From an uncultured Roseburia sp. (GTDB lineage: Bacteria > Bacillota > Clostridia > Lachnospirales > Lachnospiraceae), in assembly GCA_946002055.1 (NCBI GenBank), contig CAMFYL010000001.1, forward strand, positions 62,001 through 126,000: 64,000 nt of DNA, in the 5' to 3' direction. Positions 20,834 to 29,517 of the stretch are shown here, piece after piece; positions within the stretch are counted from its first letter, which is position 1; every line of letters begins with the position of its first letter. Both the position numbers and the translations under genes were made by a program. The notes beneath the pieces are model-generated. The model saw only the letters and a list, made by a program, of their open reading frames with translations. It was not told the DNA's origin and did no database searches.

Positions 20834-21925
20834 ATGAGCGAAAAATTAAAAGTAGGTATTTTAGGTGGAACAGGAATGGTTGGACAGAGATTTATCTCTC
20901 TCTTGGAAAATCATCCATGGTTTGAAGTGACAACAATTGCAGCCAGCCCAAGAAGTGCTGGATTGACATATGAAGAGGCAGTTGGGGGACGCTGGAAAAT
21001 GGACACTCCAATGCCGGAAGCAGTTAAGAACATTGTTGTAAAGAATGTTAACGAAGTTGAGGCAGTTGCTGCTGAGGTTGATTTCGTATTCTCTGCAGTA
21101 GATATGACAAAGGACGAGATTAAGGCTATCGAAGAAGCATACGCTAAGACAGAGACACCGGTTGTTTCTAACAACAGTGCCCACAGATGGACACCGGACG
21201 TTCCTATGGTAGTTCCGGAGATTAATCCGGATCATATGAATGTTATCGAATTTCAGAAGAAGAGACTTGGAACAACAAGAGGTTTCGTTGCAGTTAAGCC
21301 AAACTGTTCCATTCAGTCCTATGCTCCGGTTCTTACAGCATGGAAAGAATTCGAGCCATATGAGGTAGTAGCTACCACATATCAGGCAATCTCCGGAGCC
21401 GGTAAGACCTTTAAGGATTGGCCGGAGATGGAAGGCAACATTATCCCATTCATCGGTGGTGAGGAAGAGAAAAGTGAGAAAGAGCCTCTTCGCATCTGGG
21501 GTCATATTGATGAGGAGAAGGGTGAGATTGTTCCTGCAGAGGGACCGGTGATTACTTGCCAGTGTATCCGTGTACCGGTATTGAATGGCCACACAGCAGC
21601 AGTATTTGTAAAATTTAAGAAGAATCCTACCAAGGAGCAGTTGATTGCAGCGTTAGAGAATTATTCAGGAGTACCACAGGAGTTGAATCTTCCTAGTGCA
21701 CCAAAGCAGTTCATCCGCTACATGGAAGAGGATAACCGTCCACAGGTTTCCTTGGATGTAAACTATGAGAATGGTATGGGCATCAACGTAGGCCGTCTCC
21801 GTGAGGACACCGTATACGATTGGAAGTTTGTGGGTCTTTCCCACAACACTGTAAGAGGTGCAGCCGGTGGGGCGGTTCTCTGCGCCGAACTTTTGAAAGC
21901 TCAGGGATACATTACAAAGAAATAA
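20834..21925 (+). CDS. asd: Aspartate-semialdehyde dehydrogenase
   Basis: VGILGGTGMVGQRFISLLENHPWFEVT, KPNCSIQSYAPVL, GRLREDTVYDWKFVGLSHNTVRGAAGGAVLCAEL. Confidence 0.96.
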   Translation: MSEKLKVGILGGTGMVGQRFISLLENHPWFEVTTIAASPRSAGLTYEEAVGGRWKMDTPMPEAVKNIVVKNVNEVEAVAAEVDFVFSAVDMTKDEIKAIEEAYAKTETPVVSNNSAHRWTPDVPMVVPEINPDHMNVIEFQKKRLGTTRGFVAVKPNCSIQSYAPVLTAWKEFEPYEVVATTYQAISGAGKTFKDWPEMEGNIIPFIGGEEEKSEKEPLRIWGHIDEEKGEIVPAEGPVITCQCIRVPVLNGHTAAVFVKFKKNPTKEQLIAALENYSGVPQELNLPSAPKQFIRYMEEDNRPQVSLDVNYENGMGINVGRLREDTVYDWKFVGLSHNTVRGAAGGAVLCAELLKAQGYITKK

Positions 21926-21935
21926 ACTCTTAAAT

Positions 21936-22016
21936 AAAAAAGAGCCATTGGGGACGGGTACAAATGGCACCAATTCATTGGTTGCCAGAGGTACCTGTCC
22001 CTTCAATGGCTCTTTC
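21936..22016. terminator. Long imperfect inverted repeat (REP-like), likely bidirectional terminator
   Basis: aaaaagagccattggggacgggtacaaatggcaccaatt ... attggttgccagaggtacctgtcccttcaatggctcttt between convergent genes. Confidence 0.8.
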
Positions 22017-22017
22017 T

Positions 22018-22836
22018 CTATGCAGGAATGCATTTGTCTGTCTTTAAGATATGGTTGATGAGCCAACCAAGCAGGAACTCAATCAGGCTCCTGAGATATT
22101 CATCAGGTTGCATACGCAATTGCTCCTCGTTGATTTCATCCAGCTCTGCAATAAAGGCGGCGTGAGCCCGCTGTTGTGCCTCCAAACCTTCATATCCAAT
22201 GCTGCGCATATAGTTTTCTTCGTCGGCAAAATGTTTATGAGTGTAGTCCCTCAACTCGCCCAGAATGCGAAGAATTTCAGGAATGTCCACCTCGGATACG
22301 CCATTTCGAAGCAAATCTACCACTTTACCGGTGATGGCAAAGAGCATTCTATGCTCTTCATCTACAAGAGGAATTCCTGTGAGATATTCCTCTGTAAATT
22401 CGCATGGGTTATCCCGCATCATCCACTCCTCCAGTGGCTCCAACTTGCCTATCATAATATCGCTTCCCAAAATGTGATGGTAAAGCCATTTAGCAAGATA
22501 AGACAGAGTGGTTTCCAACACTTTCTCTTGCTCCTCATTGGTCTCCAGTGCTTTAGAACTCAGTTCCCAAATCATAGAGCGGAATTGATCATGCTGTACC
22601 CGCTGTATAATAATCTCCGGGTCTCGAATGCTTTTCATATATTCTTCTTCCCTACTAAAATGCATATTGGCATAATCCAGCAATTCGTCAAAAAGTTCTT
22701 TGATGGCATCGTATTTGTCCGGCATAAAGTCATTGTTCAAAAGGGTGATACCACGGTTAATCAAATCGAAAAGATGCTGGTGGTCATTGTCAATTGCTTC
22801 TGTGCCAATAAGGCAATCCTTTGTAAATTTAAACAT
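22018..22836 (-). CDS. Two-domain bacteriohemerythrin-like protein
   Basis: Two tandem hemerythrin units: GTEAIDNDHQHLFDLIN..HFSREEEYM..HDQFR..WLYHHI and GIPLVDEEHRMLFAIT..HFADEENYM..HAAF..WLINHI; start ATG 22836 with aggagg RBS. Confidence 0.92.
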   Translation of the reverse strand: MFKFTKDCLIGTEAIDNDHQHLFDLINRGITLLNNDFMPDKYDAIKELFDELLDYANMHFSREEEYMKSIRDPEIIIQRVQHDQFRSMIWELSSKALETNEEQEKVLETTLSYLAKWLYHHILGSDIMIGKLEPLEEWMMRDNPCEFTEEYLTGIPLVDEEHRMLFAITGKVVDLLRNGVSEVDIPEILRILGELRDYTHKHFADEENYMRSIGYEGLEAQQRAHAAFIAELDEINEEQLRMQPDEYLRSLIEFLLGWLINHILKTDKCIPA

Positions 22837-23032
22837 ATTCATCCTCCTGTATACTGGAAAATTCACGTATTATCATTATAGCACAATGGTTGAGATGCGC
22901 AATGATGAGTCGGTGAATATGGAAGGGATGAGTGCCAATGGCTCTTGTGTAATGAACGAAATTTCGTTATAATAAATATTGCTTTTTTTAAATGAAGATT
23001 TAGTAAATGAAAGGTATTCTTGGGGACGAAAC

Positions 23033-24394
23033 ATGATTACAAGAGTGGCAGAGTACAAAAGATTAGAAGAAATGTATCAGGAGAGTGGCAATCAGTTGTA
23101 CATATTATATGGGCGCAATGGATGTGGTATGGACACGCTGATCAAACTGTTTTGTAAGGAGAAGAAGTCCTTCTATTACAAGGCACGCAATGCTTCTCCC
23201 AAGGAGCAGTTGCATCAGATGCAGAGAGAGATTGAGAGGCAGTTTGGCACAACGCTTTCAAAGGATACATATGACGAGTGTTTCAATCGTATTAAGAGTG
23301 GAGACCCCACAAAACTTGTGGTGGTTATCGATGGCTTTGATAAGATTGTAAAGAAGGATGCGTCCTTTTTTGAAAGTATTCTGAAACTGAAGGCGAAGCG
23401 CCTTTATCCGGGACCGGTTATGATTCTATTGTGCAACTCCAGCATTCCATGGACAAAAAAGGATATGGCCGCTTGTCTTGGTGAGGGAATATCAAAGGTC
23501 AACGGCTTGGTGAAGCTTGATGATATGAAATTTCTGGATGTTGTTCGTGCCTTTCCGGAATATTCTGTGGCTCAGTGTGTGGAGACTTATGGCATCATTG
23601 GCGGTGTGCCGGATTATCTCAATCGCTGGAATGGGAAGAAGACGATTAAGGAGAATATATGCAATAACATTTTGCGTCCTCAGGGATATTTGTTTTCTGA
23701 GGCGGAAGATTTTATTCGTGGTGAATTGCGAGAATTATCTGTGTATGACACGATTTTAGCATCCATTGCCGCCGGCAATGAGAAATTAAATGATTTGTTT
23801 GCCGATACGGGATATTCCAGAGCTAAGATTAGTGTATATATGAAGAACTTGGCTGCATTTGACGTTATCGAAAAAATAGTATCCTTTGAGACAGGCGGAT
23901 GGGACAATGCAAAAAAAGGTGTCTATCACATCGGCAATCATTACGTGAATTTCTGGTTCACCTTCTTGTATCCCAATTTGTCTGACCTTTACACCATGAG
24001 CCCGGAGGAGTTTTACGATGCTCACATCAAGGATGATTTAGATGACTATTTGAATCAGTATTTTGTCAGCGTCTGTACGGAATATTTGCAGCTGTTAAAT
24101 CAGGTTGGTCAGGTGCCGATTCGCCTGTCAAAGATGGGAACCTGGGTTGGTAAAATGGGTACCATCGATATCATTGGACAGAATGAACAGCGTGACAATG
24201 TGGTTGGTATTTGCAACTGGAAAGAAAAAAAACTCTCTTATGAGAGTTACCAGCAGCTACTTGCCACCATGAAGAAGGCAAAGATTACGGCAAAGGTTAT
24301 CTATCTGTTCTCAGCAAAGAAATTTGATGATAGATTGGTTGAACTTGCAAAGGACAATCCACAGATTGTTCTGGTAGATATGACGGAATTATAA
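23033..24394 (+). CDS. AAA-type ATPase / DUF234-like protein with degenerate motifs
   Basis: MITRVAEYKRLEEMYQ..LYILYGRNGCGMDTLIKLF, LVVVIDGFDKI, winged-helix region GYSRAKISVYMKNL, C-terminal IDIIGQNEQRDNVVGICNWK. Confidence 0.85.
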   Translation: MITRVAEYKRLEEMYQESGNQLYILYGRNGCGMDTLIKLFCKEKKSFYYKARNASPKEQLHQMQREIERQFGTTLSKDTYDECFNRIKSGDPTKLVVVIDGFDKIVKKDASFFESILKLKAKRLYPGPVMILLCNSSIPWTKKDMAACLGEGISKVNGLVKLDDMKFLDVVRAFPEYSVAQCVETYGIIGGVPDYLNRWNGKKTIKENICNNILRPQGYLFSEAEDFIRGELRELSVYDTILASIAAGNEKLNDLFADTGYSRAKISVYMKNLAAFDVIEKIVSFETGGWDNAKKGVYHIGNHYVNFWFTFLYPNLSDLYTMSPEEFYDAHIKDDLDDYLNQYFVSVCTEYLQLLNQVGQVPIRLSKMGTWVGKMGTIDIIGQNEQRDNVVGICNWKEKKLSYESYQQLLATMKKAKITAKVIYLFSAKKFDDRLVELAKDNPQIVLVDMTEL

Positions 24395-24406
24395 AGGAAG
24401 ACAGAT

Positions 24407-26464
24407 ATGGCAAAATCCCTTTTTATAGCGGAAAAGCCCAGTGTTGCAAGAGAATTTGCAAAGGCTTTAAAGGAAAACATGCAAAACCGTGATGGCTATA
24501 TGGAAAGCGAGAATGCAGTGGTAACGTGGTGCGTGGGTCATCTGGTTACCATGAGCTATCCGGAAGCATACGACGAAAAATATAAAAAATGGCGTCTTGA
24601 CACCTTGCCTTTTTTACCGGAGGAGTTTAAATACGAGGTGATCGAGAGCGCTGCAAAACAATATGGTATTGTAGCAGGTCTTCTCAATCGGGAAGATGTA
24701 ACTACCATTTATGTCTGCACCGACTCGGGACGAGAGGGAGAGTACATTTATCGTCTGGTGGAGCAGATGGCGGGTGTGTCCGGAAAAGAGCGAAAACGCG
24801 TGTGGATTGACTCCCAGACAGAGGAGGAGATTCTTCGTGGCATCAAAGAGGCCAAGGACTTGTCAGAATATGATCATCTCTCGGATGCGGCATATTTACG
24901 GGCCAAGGAAGATTATTTGATGGGTATTAACTTTTCCCGTCTGCTGGCCCTTCGCTACGGTAATTCCATGGCGAACTTTCTGAACGTAAAATATTGCAAA
25001 GTATCTGTAGGCCGCGTAATGACATGCGTTCTCGGCATGGTAGTTCGCAGAGAGCGAGAGATTCGAGATTTTGTGAAGACACCATTTTACCGAGTACTAT
25101 CTCATGTGGAAGTGGGGGCAGCCACCTTACATATGGAATGGAAGGCTGTGGTGGGCTCCAAATATGAGAACTCACCACTCCTCTATAAGGAAAATGGATT
25201 TAAAGAGCGACAGTCTGCGGTGAATCTCATTGAAGAGACTTTGGAAATGGAGTCAGGTGCGGCAAAGTTTGATGATGACAATGTAACAGTCGGACGGCGG
25301 GAGGCTGTCATTGAAAAGATTGAGAAAAAGCCGGAGAAGAAGAATCCGCCAATGCTTTATAATCTGGCCGAGTTGCAAAACGACTGCTCTAAGTTTTTCA
25401 AAATCAGTCCCGATGAGACCCTTGCCATCGTACAGGAACTCTATGAGAAAAAACTGGTGACCTATCCTAGAACGGATGCCAGAGTGCTATCAACAGCAGT
25501 GGCAAAGGAGATAGGGAAAAATATCAGTGGTCTTCAGGCCATTCCCGGTTTGCAACCATTTGTGGCAGAGATTATGTCCGGCGACAGCTATAAGAATATT
25601 GCAAAGACCAAGTACACAAACGACAAGCAGATTACAGACCATTATGCCATTATTCCAACCGGTCAGGGCATCGGTGCCATTAAGGGCCTAAACAGCAGAG
25701 CGGTGCATGTATATGAAGCAATCTGTCGACGATTCCTTGCAATCTTTTTCCCGGCGGCCACTTACGAAAAGTTAAACTTATCAATTAAGGTGGGAACAGA
25801 GTATTTCTTTGCAACGGAGAAATACCTAAAAGAACCGGGATACCTTAAAGCAATGGAATACTCTTTTAAGAAAAAGAAGACGGATGCAGCCGGTGAGACC
25901 ACAGAGAATGATGATGCAGAAGAGGATGACAATGCCAATGTAAATATGGCAGAGATTATTGCCGGTATCAAAAAAGGTGATGTGGTTCCCATAACTGCAA
26001 TGCAGATTAAGGAGGGAGAGACGTCACCGCCAAAACGCTACAATTCCGGAGCTATGATTCTTGCTATGGAAAATGCGGGGCAACTGATTGAGGACGAAGA
26101 GCTTCGTGCTCAAATTAAGGGTAGCGGTATTGGTACTTCTGCCACAAGAGCAGAGATTTTAAAGAAACTGGTGAATAACGAGTATTTGGCTCTGAACAAA
26201 AAAACGCAGATATACACACCAACCCTGCAGGGGGAGATGCTTTATGATGTGGTAAATGCATCCATTCCATCTCTCTTGAATCCGGAGCTTACCGCAAGTT
26301 GGGAAAAGGGACTGACGTATGTGGCAGAGGGTGATATCACAGCCCAGGAATATATGGATAAGCTTGAGACCTTTATCAAGCAAAAAACAGCAAGGGTGCT
26401 GGCTAACAACAACCAGTATCAGATGCGAAATCAATACCAAAACATTGCTAAATTTTATAAATAG
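24407..26464 (+). CDS. topB: DNA topoisomerase III
   Basis: SLFIAEKPSVAREFAKAL toprim, CTDSGREGEYIYRL, catalytic YEKKLVTYPRTDARVLS, TRAEILKKLVNNEYL. Confidence 0.95.
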   Translation: MAKSLFIAEKPSVAREFAKALKENMQNRDGYMESENAVVTWCVGHLVTMSYPEAYDEKYKKWRLDTLPFLPEEFKYEVIESAAKQYGIVAGLLNREDVTTIYVCTDSGREGEYIYRLVEQMAGVSGKERKRVWIDSQTEEEILRGIKEAKDLSEYDHLSDAAYLRAKEDYLMGINFSRLLALRYGNSMANFLNVKYCKVSVGRVMTCVLGMVVRREREIRDFVKTPFYRVLSHVEVGAATLHMEWKAVVGSKYENSPLLYKENGFKERQSAVNLIEETLEMESGAAKFDDDNVTVGRREAVIEKIEKKPEKKNPPMLYNLAELQNDCSKFFKISPDETLAIVQELYEKKLVTYPRTDARVLSTAVAKEIGKNISGLQAIPGLQPFVAEIMSGDSYKNIAKTKYTNDKQITDHYAIIPTGQGIGAIKGLNSRAVHVYEAICRRFLAIFFPAATYEKLNLSIKVGTEYFFATEKYLKEPGYLKAMEYSFKKKKTDAAGETTENDDAEEDDNANVNMAEIIAGIKKGDVVPITAMQIKEGETSPPKRYNSGAMILAMENAGQLIEDEELRAQIKGSGIGTSATRAEILKKLVNNEYLALNKKTQIYTPTLQGEMLYDVVNASIPSLLNPELTASWEKGLTYVAEGDITAQEYMDKLETFIKQKTARVLANNNQYQMRNQYQNIAKFYK

Positions 26465-26477
26465 GGAGGAAGATTCC

Positions 26478-27143
26478 ATGGAACAATGTAAGATTTCCAA
26501 TATGTATGATTTGAACAAAACCATTGCAGCAGATCTTTTTAAAGGAGCTACCTATCCTTGGGAGGTGTTGCCTAAGATTAGTGCATTTATCGTTGCTTTG
26601 GGAGAGACATTAGATGAGGATAAATTTATCAGACGAGGCGAAAACATTTGGGTGGCTAAGTCTGCAAAAGTGGCAACTACCGCCAGCTTGAATGGCCCTT
26701 TGATTATTGACGAGGATGCAGAGATTCGTCATTGCGCCTTTGTCCGTGGCAATGCCATCGTGGGAAAAGGAGCTGTTGTGGGTAATTCTACAGAACTTAA
26801 GAATGTAGTTATTTTTGACGGGGTACAGGTGCCACATTACAACTATGTGGGGGATTCCATCCTAGGCCACAAGTCCCACATGGGAGCAGGAAGTATCACA
26901 TCAAACGTAAAGTCTGACAAGACTTTGGTGGTTGTTAAGAATGGAGAGGAGCATATTGAGACAGGGCTTAAGAAATTTGGCGCTATGCTTGGTGATTTCG
27001 TGGAAGTTGGCTGCAACAGTGTATTGAATCCGGGGACCGTCATTGGACCACACACCAATGTGTATCCATTGTCTTCTGTTCGGGGCGTGGTAAATGCCAA
27101 CAGTATTTACAAGAACCGCAACGAAGTGGTTGCAAAGCAGTAA
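26478..27143 (+). CDS. Left-handed beta-helix (GlmU-C-like) acyltransferase/pyrophosphorylase-like protein
   Basis: Hexapeptide-type repeats IWVAKSAKVATTASLNGPLIIDEDAEIRHCAFVRGNAIVGKGAVVGNSTELKN..HKSHMGAGSITSNVKSD..VGCNSVLNPGTVIGPHTNVYPLSSVRG; ATG 26478 with ggagga RBS. Confidence 0.85.
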   Translation: MEQCKISNMYDLNKTIAADLFKGATYPWEVLPKISAFIVALGETLDEDKFIRRGENIWVAKSAKVATTASLNGPLIIDEDAEIRHCAFVRGNAIVGKGAVVGNSTELKNVVIFDGVQVPHYNYVGDSILGHKSHMGAGSITSNVKSDKTLVVVKNGEEHIETGLKKFGAMLGDFVEVGCNSVLNPGTVIGPHTNVYPLSSVRGVVNANSIYKNRNEVVAKQ

Positions 27144-27252
27144 AAAATATGAGAAAATATTCACAGTGTGTTGGTTAATTTTTTAACTATTCTCAGCGTA
27201 GCTGGAATAAATATACCATACATATCTTATGTATCATGAAAGGAGTCTTAAA

Positions 27253-27945
27253 ATGATTTACACAAAGGAAGTTGAAAACATGTGTCCTGTTGCTAAGGGC
27301 GCAAAGCATGACCCAGCTCCAATTCCTGAAGAAGGAAAATGGGTACACTCTAAGAAGATTGAAGATATCTCCGGTTTTACACATGGTGTAGGCTGGTGTG
27401 CTCCACAGCAGGGTGCATGTAAGTTATCATTGAATGTTAAGAATGGTGTGATTGAAGAAGCATTGGTTGAGACCATCGGATGCTCAGGTATGACACATTC
27501 AGCAGCTATGGCAGCTGAGATTTTGCAGGGAAAGACAATTCTTGAGGCGTTAAATACTGACCTTGTATGTGATGCTATCAATACAGCTATGAGAGAGTTG
27601 TTCTTGCAGATTGTTTACGGACGTACACAGTCAGCATTCTCTGATGATGGACTTGCTATCGGTGCCGGTCTTGAAGATTTAGGTAAGGGACTTCGTTCTC
27701 AGGTTGGTACTATGTACGCAACTAAGGCTAAGGGTGTTCGTTACTTGGAGATGGCTGAAGGTTATGTTACAGGTATCGCTCTTGACGAGGATAACGAAGT
27801 TATCGGATATCAGTTCGTTTCACTTGGCAAGATGACAGACTTCATCAAGAAGGGTGATGATCCTAACACAGCTTGGGAGAAGGCAAAGGGCCAGTATGGT
27901 CGCGTTGATGACGCTGCTAAGATTATCGACCCACGTGTAGAGTAA
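27253..27945 (+). CDS. NifU/IscU-like iron-sulfur scaffold-family protein
   Basis: GWCAPQQGACKLSLNVKNGVIEEALVETIGCSGMTHSAAMAAEILQGKTILEAL. Confidence 0.88.
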   Translation: MIYTKEVENMCPVAKGAKHDPAPIPEEGKWVHSKKIEDISGFTHGVGWCAPQQGACKLSLNVKNGVIEEALVETIGCSGMTHSAAMAAEILQGKTILEALNTDLVCDAINTAMRELFLQIVYGRTQSAFSDDGLAIGAGLEDLGKGLRSQVGTMYATKAKGVRYLEMAEGYVTGIALDEDNEVIGYQFVSLGKMTDFIKKGDDPNTAWEKAKGQYGRVDDAAKIIDPRVE

Positions 27946-27966
27946 GAGAAAGGAGACGAAAAGAAG

Positions 27967-28977
27967 ATGGCTTTATTTGAATCATATGAAAGAAGAATTC
28001 CACAGATTAATGCTGTGTTGAATAGCTATGGTATCAGCTCTATCGAAGAGGCTGAAAAGATTACAAAGGATGCTGGACTTGATGTTTACGATCAGATCAA
28101 GAAAATCCAGCCTATCTGTTTTGAGAATGCTTGCTGGGCTTACATTGTAGGTGCTGCAATTGCAATTAAGAAGGACTGCCGTAGAGCTGCTGATGCTGCA
28201 GCTGCAATCGGTGAAGGTCTTCAGGCTTTCTGTATTCCCGGTTCTGTTGCTGATCACCGTAAGGTTGGTCTTGGACATGGTAACTTAGGAAAGATGTTAT
28301 TAGAGGAAGAGACAGAGTGCTTCTGCTTCTTAGCAGGTCATGAGTCCTTCGCAGCTGCAGAAGGTGCTATCGGTATTGCTGAGAAGGCTAATAAAGTACG
28401 TAAGAAACCTCTTCGCGTTATCTTGAACGGTCTTGGAAAAGACGCTGCTCAGATTATCTCACGTATCAACGGATTTACATATGTTGAGACTAAGTTTGAT
28501 TACACAAAGAACGAAGTTAACGTAGTTTATGAGAAGGCATATTCTGATGGACTTCGTGCAACCGTTAAGTGCTACGGTTCTGATGATGTTCAGGAAGGTG
28601 TTGCAATTATGCATATGGAGAATGTTGGTGTATCTATCACAGGTAACTCAACAAACCCAACACGTTTCCAGCATCCGGTAGCAGGTACATACAAGAAGGA
28701 ATGTATCGAGCAGGGTAAGGAGTACTTCTCAGTAGCATCCGGTGGTGGTACAGGTCGTACACTTCATCCGGATAACATGGCTGCAGGTCCTGCTTCTTAC
28801 GGTATGACAGATACTTTGGGACGTATGCACTCTGATGCACAGTTCGCAGGTTCTTCATCTGTTCCTGCTCACGTAGAGATGATGGGTCTTATCGGTGCAG
28901 GTAACAACCCAATGGTAGGTATGACTGTAGCAGTAGCTGTATCTATCCAGGAAGCAGCAGACGCAGGTAAATTCTAA
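27967..28977 (+). CDS. GGGtGRT family protein
   Basis: Contains the eponymous SGGGTGRTLHPDNMAAGPASYGMTDTLGRMHSDAQFAGSSSVPAHVEMMGLIGAGNNPMVGMTVAVAV; immediately follows the scaffold gene. Confidence 0.93.
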   Translation: MALFESYERRIPQINAVLNSYGISSIEEAEKITKDAGLDVYDQIKKIQPICFENACWAYIVGAAIAIKKDCRRAADAAAAIGEGLQAFCIPGSVADHRKVGLGHGNLGKMLLEEETECFCFLAGHESFAAAEGAIGIAEKANKVRKKPLRVILNGLGKDAAQIISRINGFTYVETKFDYTKNEVNVVYEKAYSDGLRATVKCYGSDDVQEGVAIMHMENVGVSITGNSTNPTRFQHPVAGTYKKECIEQGKEYFSVASGGGTGRTLHPDNMAAGPASYGMTDTLGRMHSDAQFAGSSSVPAHVEMMGLIGAGNNPMVGMTVAVAVSIQEAADAGKF

Positions 28978-29147
28978 GAAGGGCTTTCATGCTGATATAG
29001 GATTCTGATTGAATGTAGAGACTCGGTTTTCCGACAGGCTGATGATTTGGCTTGTGGGAGACTTGCTTGGAGCATGCCCAGAAAATGGGGCTTGGCGTGA
29101 GAGCATACGAATTGGTGCAGATTTAGAAAAATACACGAATACATAGT
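28978..29147 (+). other. Candidate structured 3' UTR or small RNA between the GGGtGRT gene and its terminator
   Basis: About 170 nt without plausible coding capacity, local hairpins (cggttttccg; catgct/agcatg), then a strong terminator. Confidence 0.35.
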
Positions 29148-29180
29148 AAGAGCAGACCTGTAATGGGTCTGCTCTTTTGA
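29148..29180 (+). terminator. Intrinsic terminator
   Basis: aagagcagacc-tgtaatg-ggtctgctctttt. Confidence 0.9.
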
Positions 29181-29203
29181 TGTCATATTTGATACATTTC
29201 TTG

Positions 29204-29232
29204 TTGTGGACAGAAAACCCGTGTGTTATACT
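29204..29232 (+). promoter_or_regulatory. Candidate promoter of toxin mRNA
   Basis: TTGTGG-17 nt-TATACT, ~7 nt before the aggtgctacc left arm. Confidence 0.7.
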
Positions 29233-29345
29233 ACAAACAGGTGCTACCAAAAGCGGTAGGCGGTTACGCCCTCTCATACAGAGGGGCAACCCTCTGGCTT
29301 ATTAGACTCTCAAAGAGAGAATACATAGGAAGGAGGGTGAGGCCA

Positions 29346-29432
29346 ATGGTGAGTTACCCTGATTTGATTCAGTTTGTAATTATGCTAACGGCATTTGCTA
29401 CTTTCATTGTAAAGTTATGCAAAAGAAAATAA
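29346..29432 (+). CDS. Type I toxin-like small hydrophobic peptide (holin-like/TxpA-BsrG-like), 28 aa
   Basis: MVSYPDLIQFVIMLTAFATFIVKLCKRK: short N-terminus, one hydrophobic helix, basic C-terminus; RBS aaggaggg 9 nt upstream. Confidence 0.8.
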   Translation: MVSYPDLIQFVIMLTAFATFIVKLCKRK

Positions 29433-29511
29433 CCGCCCTGTCCCAAACTGTGCGGTTATTTCCAATAACTAATCAATGAGGGCTAACCGTCTATCGGTAG
29501 CACCTTTTTCT
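29425..29511 (-). ncRNA. Putative antisense antitoxin RNA overlapping the 3' end of the toxin mRNA
   Basis: Minus-strand promoter (29518-29546) and minus-strand terminator aaataaccgc..gcggttattttctttt (29461 down to ~29425) define a ~85-90 nt transcript. Confidence 0.7.
29428..29461. terminator. Terminator hairpin, strong on minus strand
   Basis: aaataaccgc-cctgtcccaaactgt-gcggttattt. Confidence 0.8.
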
Positions 29512-29517
29512 ATTAAA

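Larger units (their letters stand above)
29239..29505. repeat. Complementary mRNA-end arms flanking the toxin gene
   Basis: Left arm aggtgctaccaaaagcggtaggcggttacgccctc (from 29239) pairs with right arm gagggctaaccgtctatcggtagcacct (29478-29505). Confidence 0.8.

Noticed and set aside
20861-21592. 243-aa minus-strand ORF inside asd
   Set aside because: Antisense to a clear housekeeping gene, low-complexity Cys/Asn-rich translation, no RBS.
22051-22881. 276-aa plus-strand ORF antisense to the hemerythrin gene
   Set aside because: Mirror-frame artefact of a well-supported minus-strand gene; the translation has no recognisable domains and there is no good RBS.
28974-29289. Minus-strand ORFs downstream of the GGGtGRT gene
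   Set aside because: They cross a strong terminator and the toxin promoter; no RBS or recognisable product.
29223-29345. N-terminal extension of the 69-aa ORF upstream of the toxin peptide
   Set aside because: It starts inside the promoter -10 region and runs through the structured 5' UTR; the RBS-supported start is ATG 29346.
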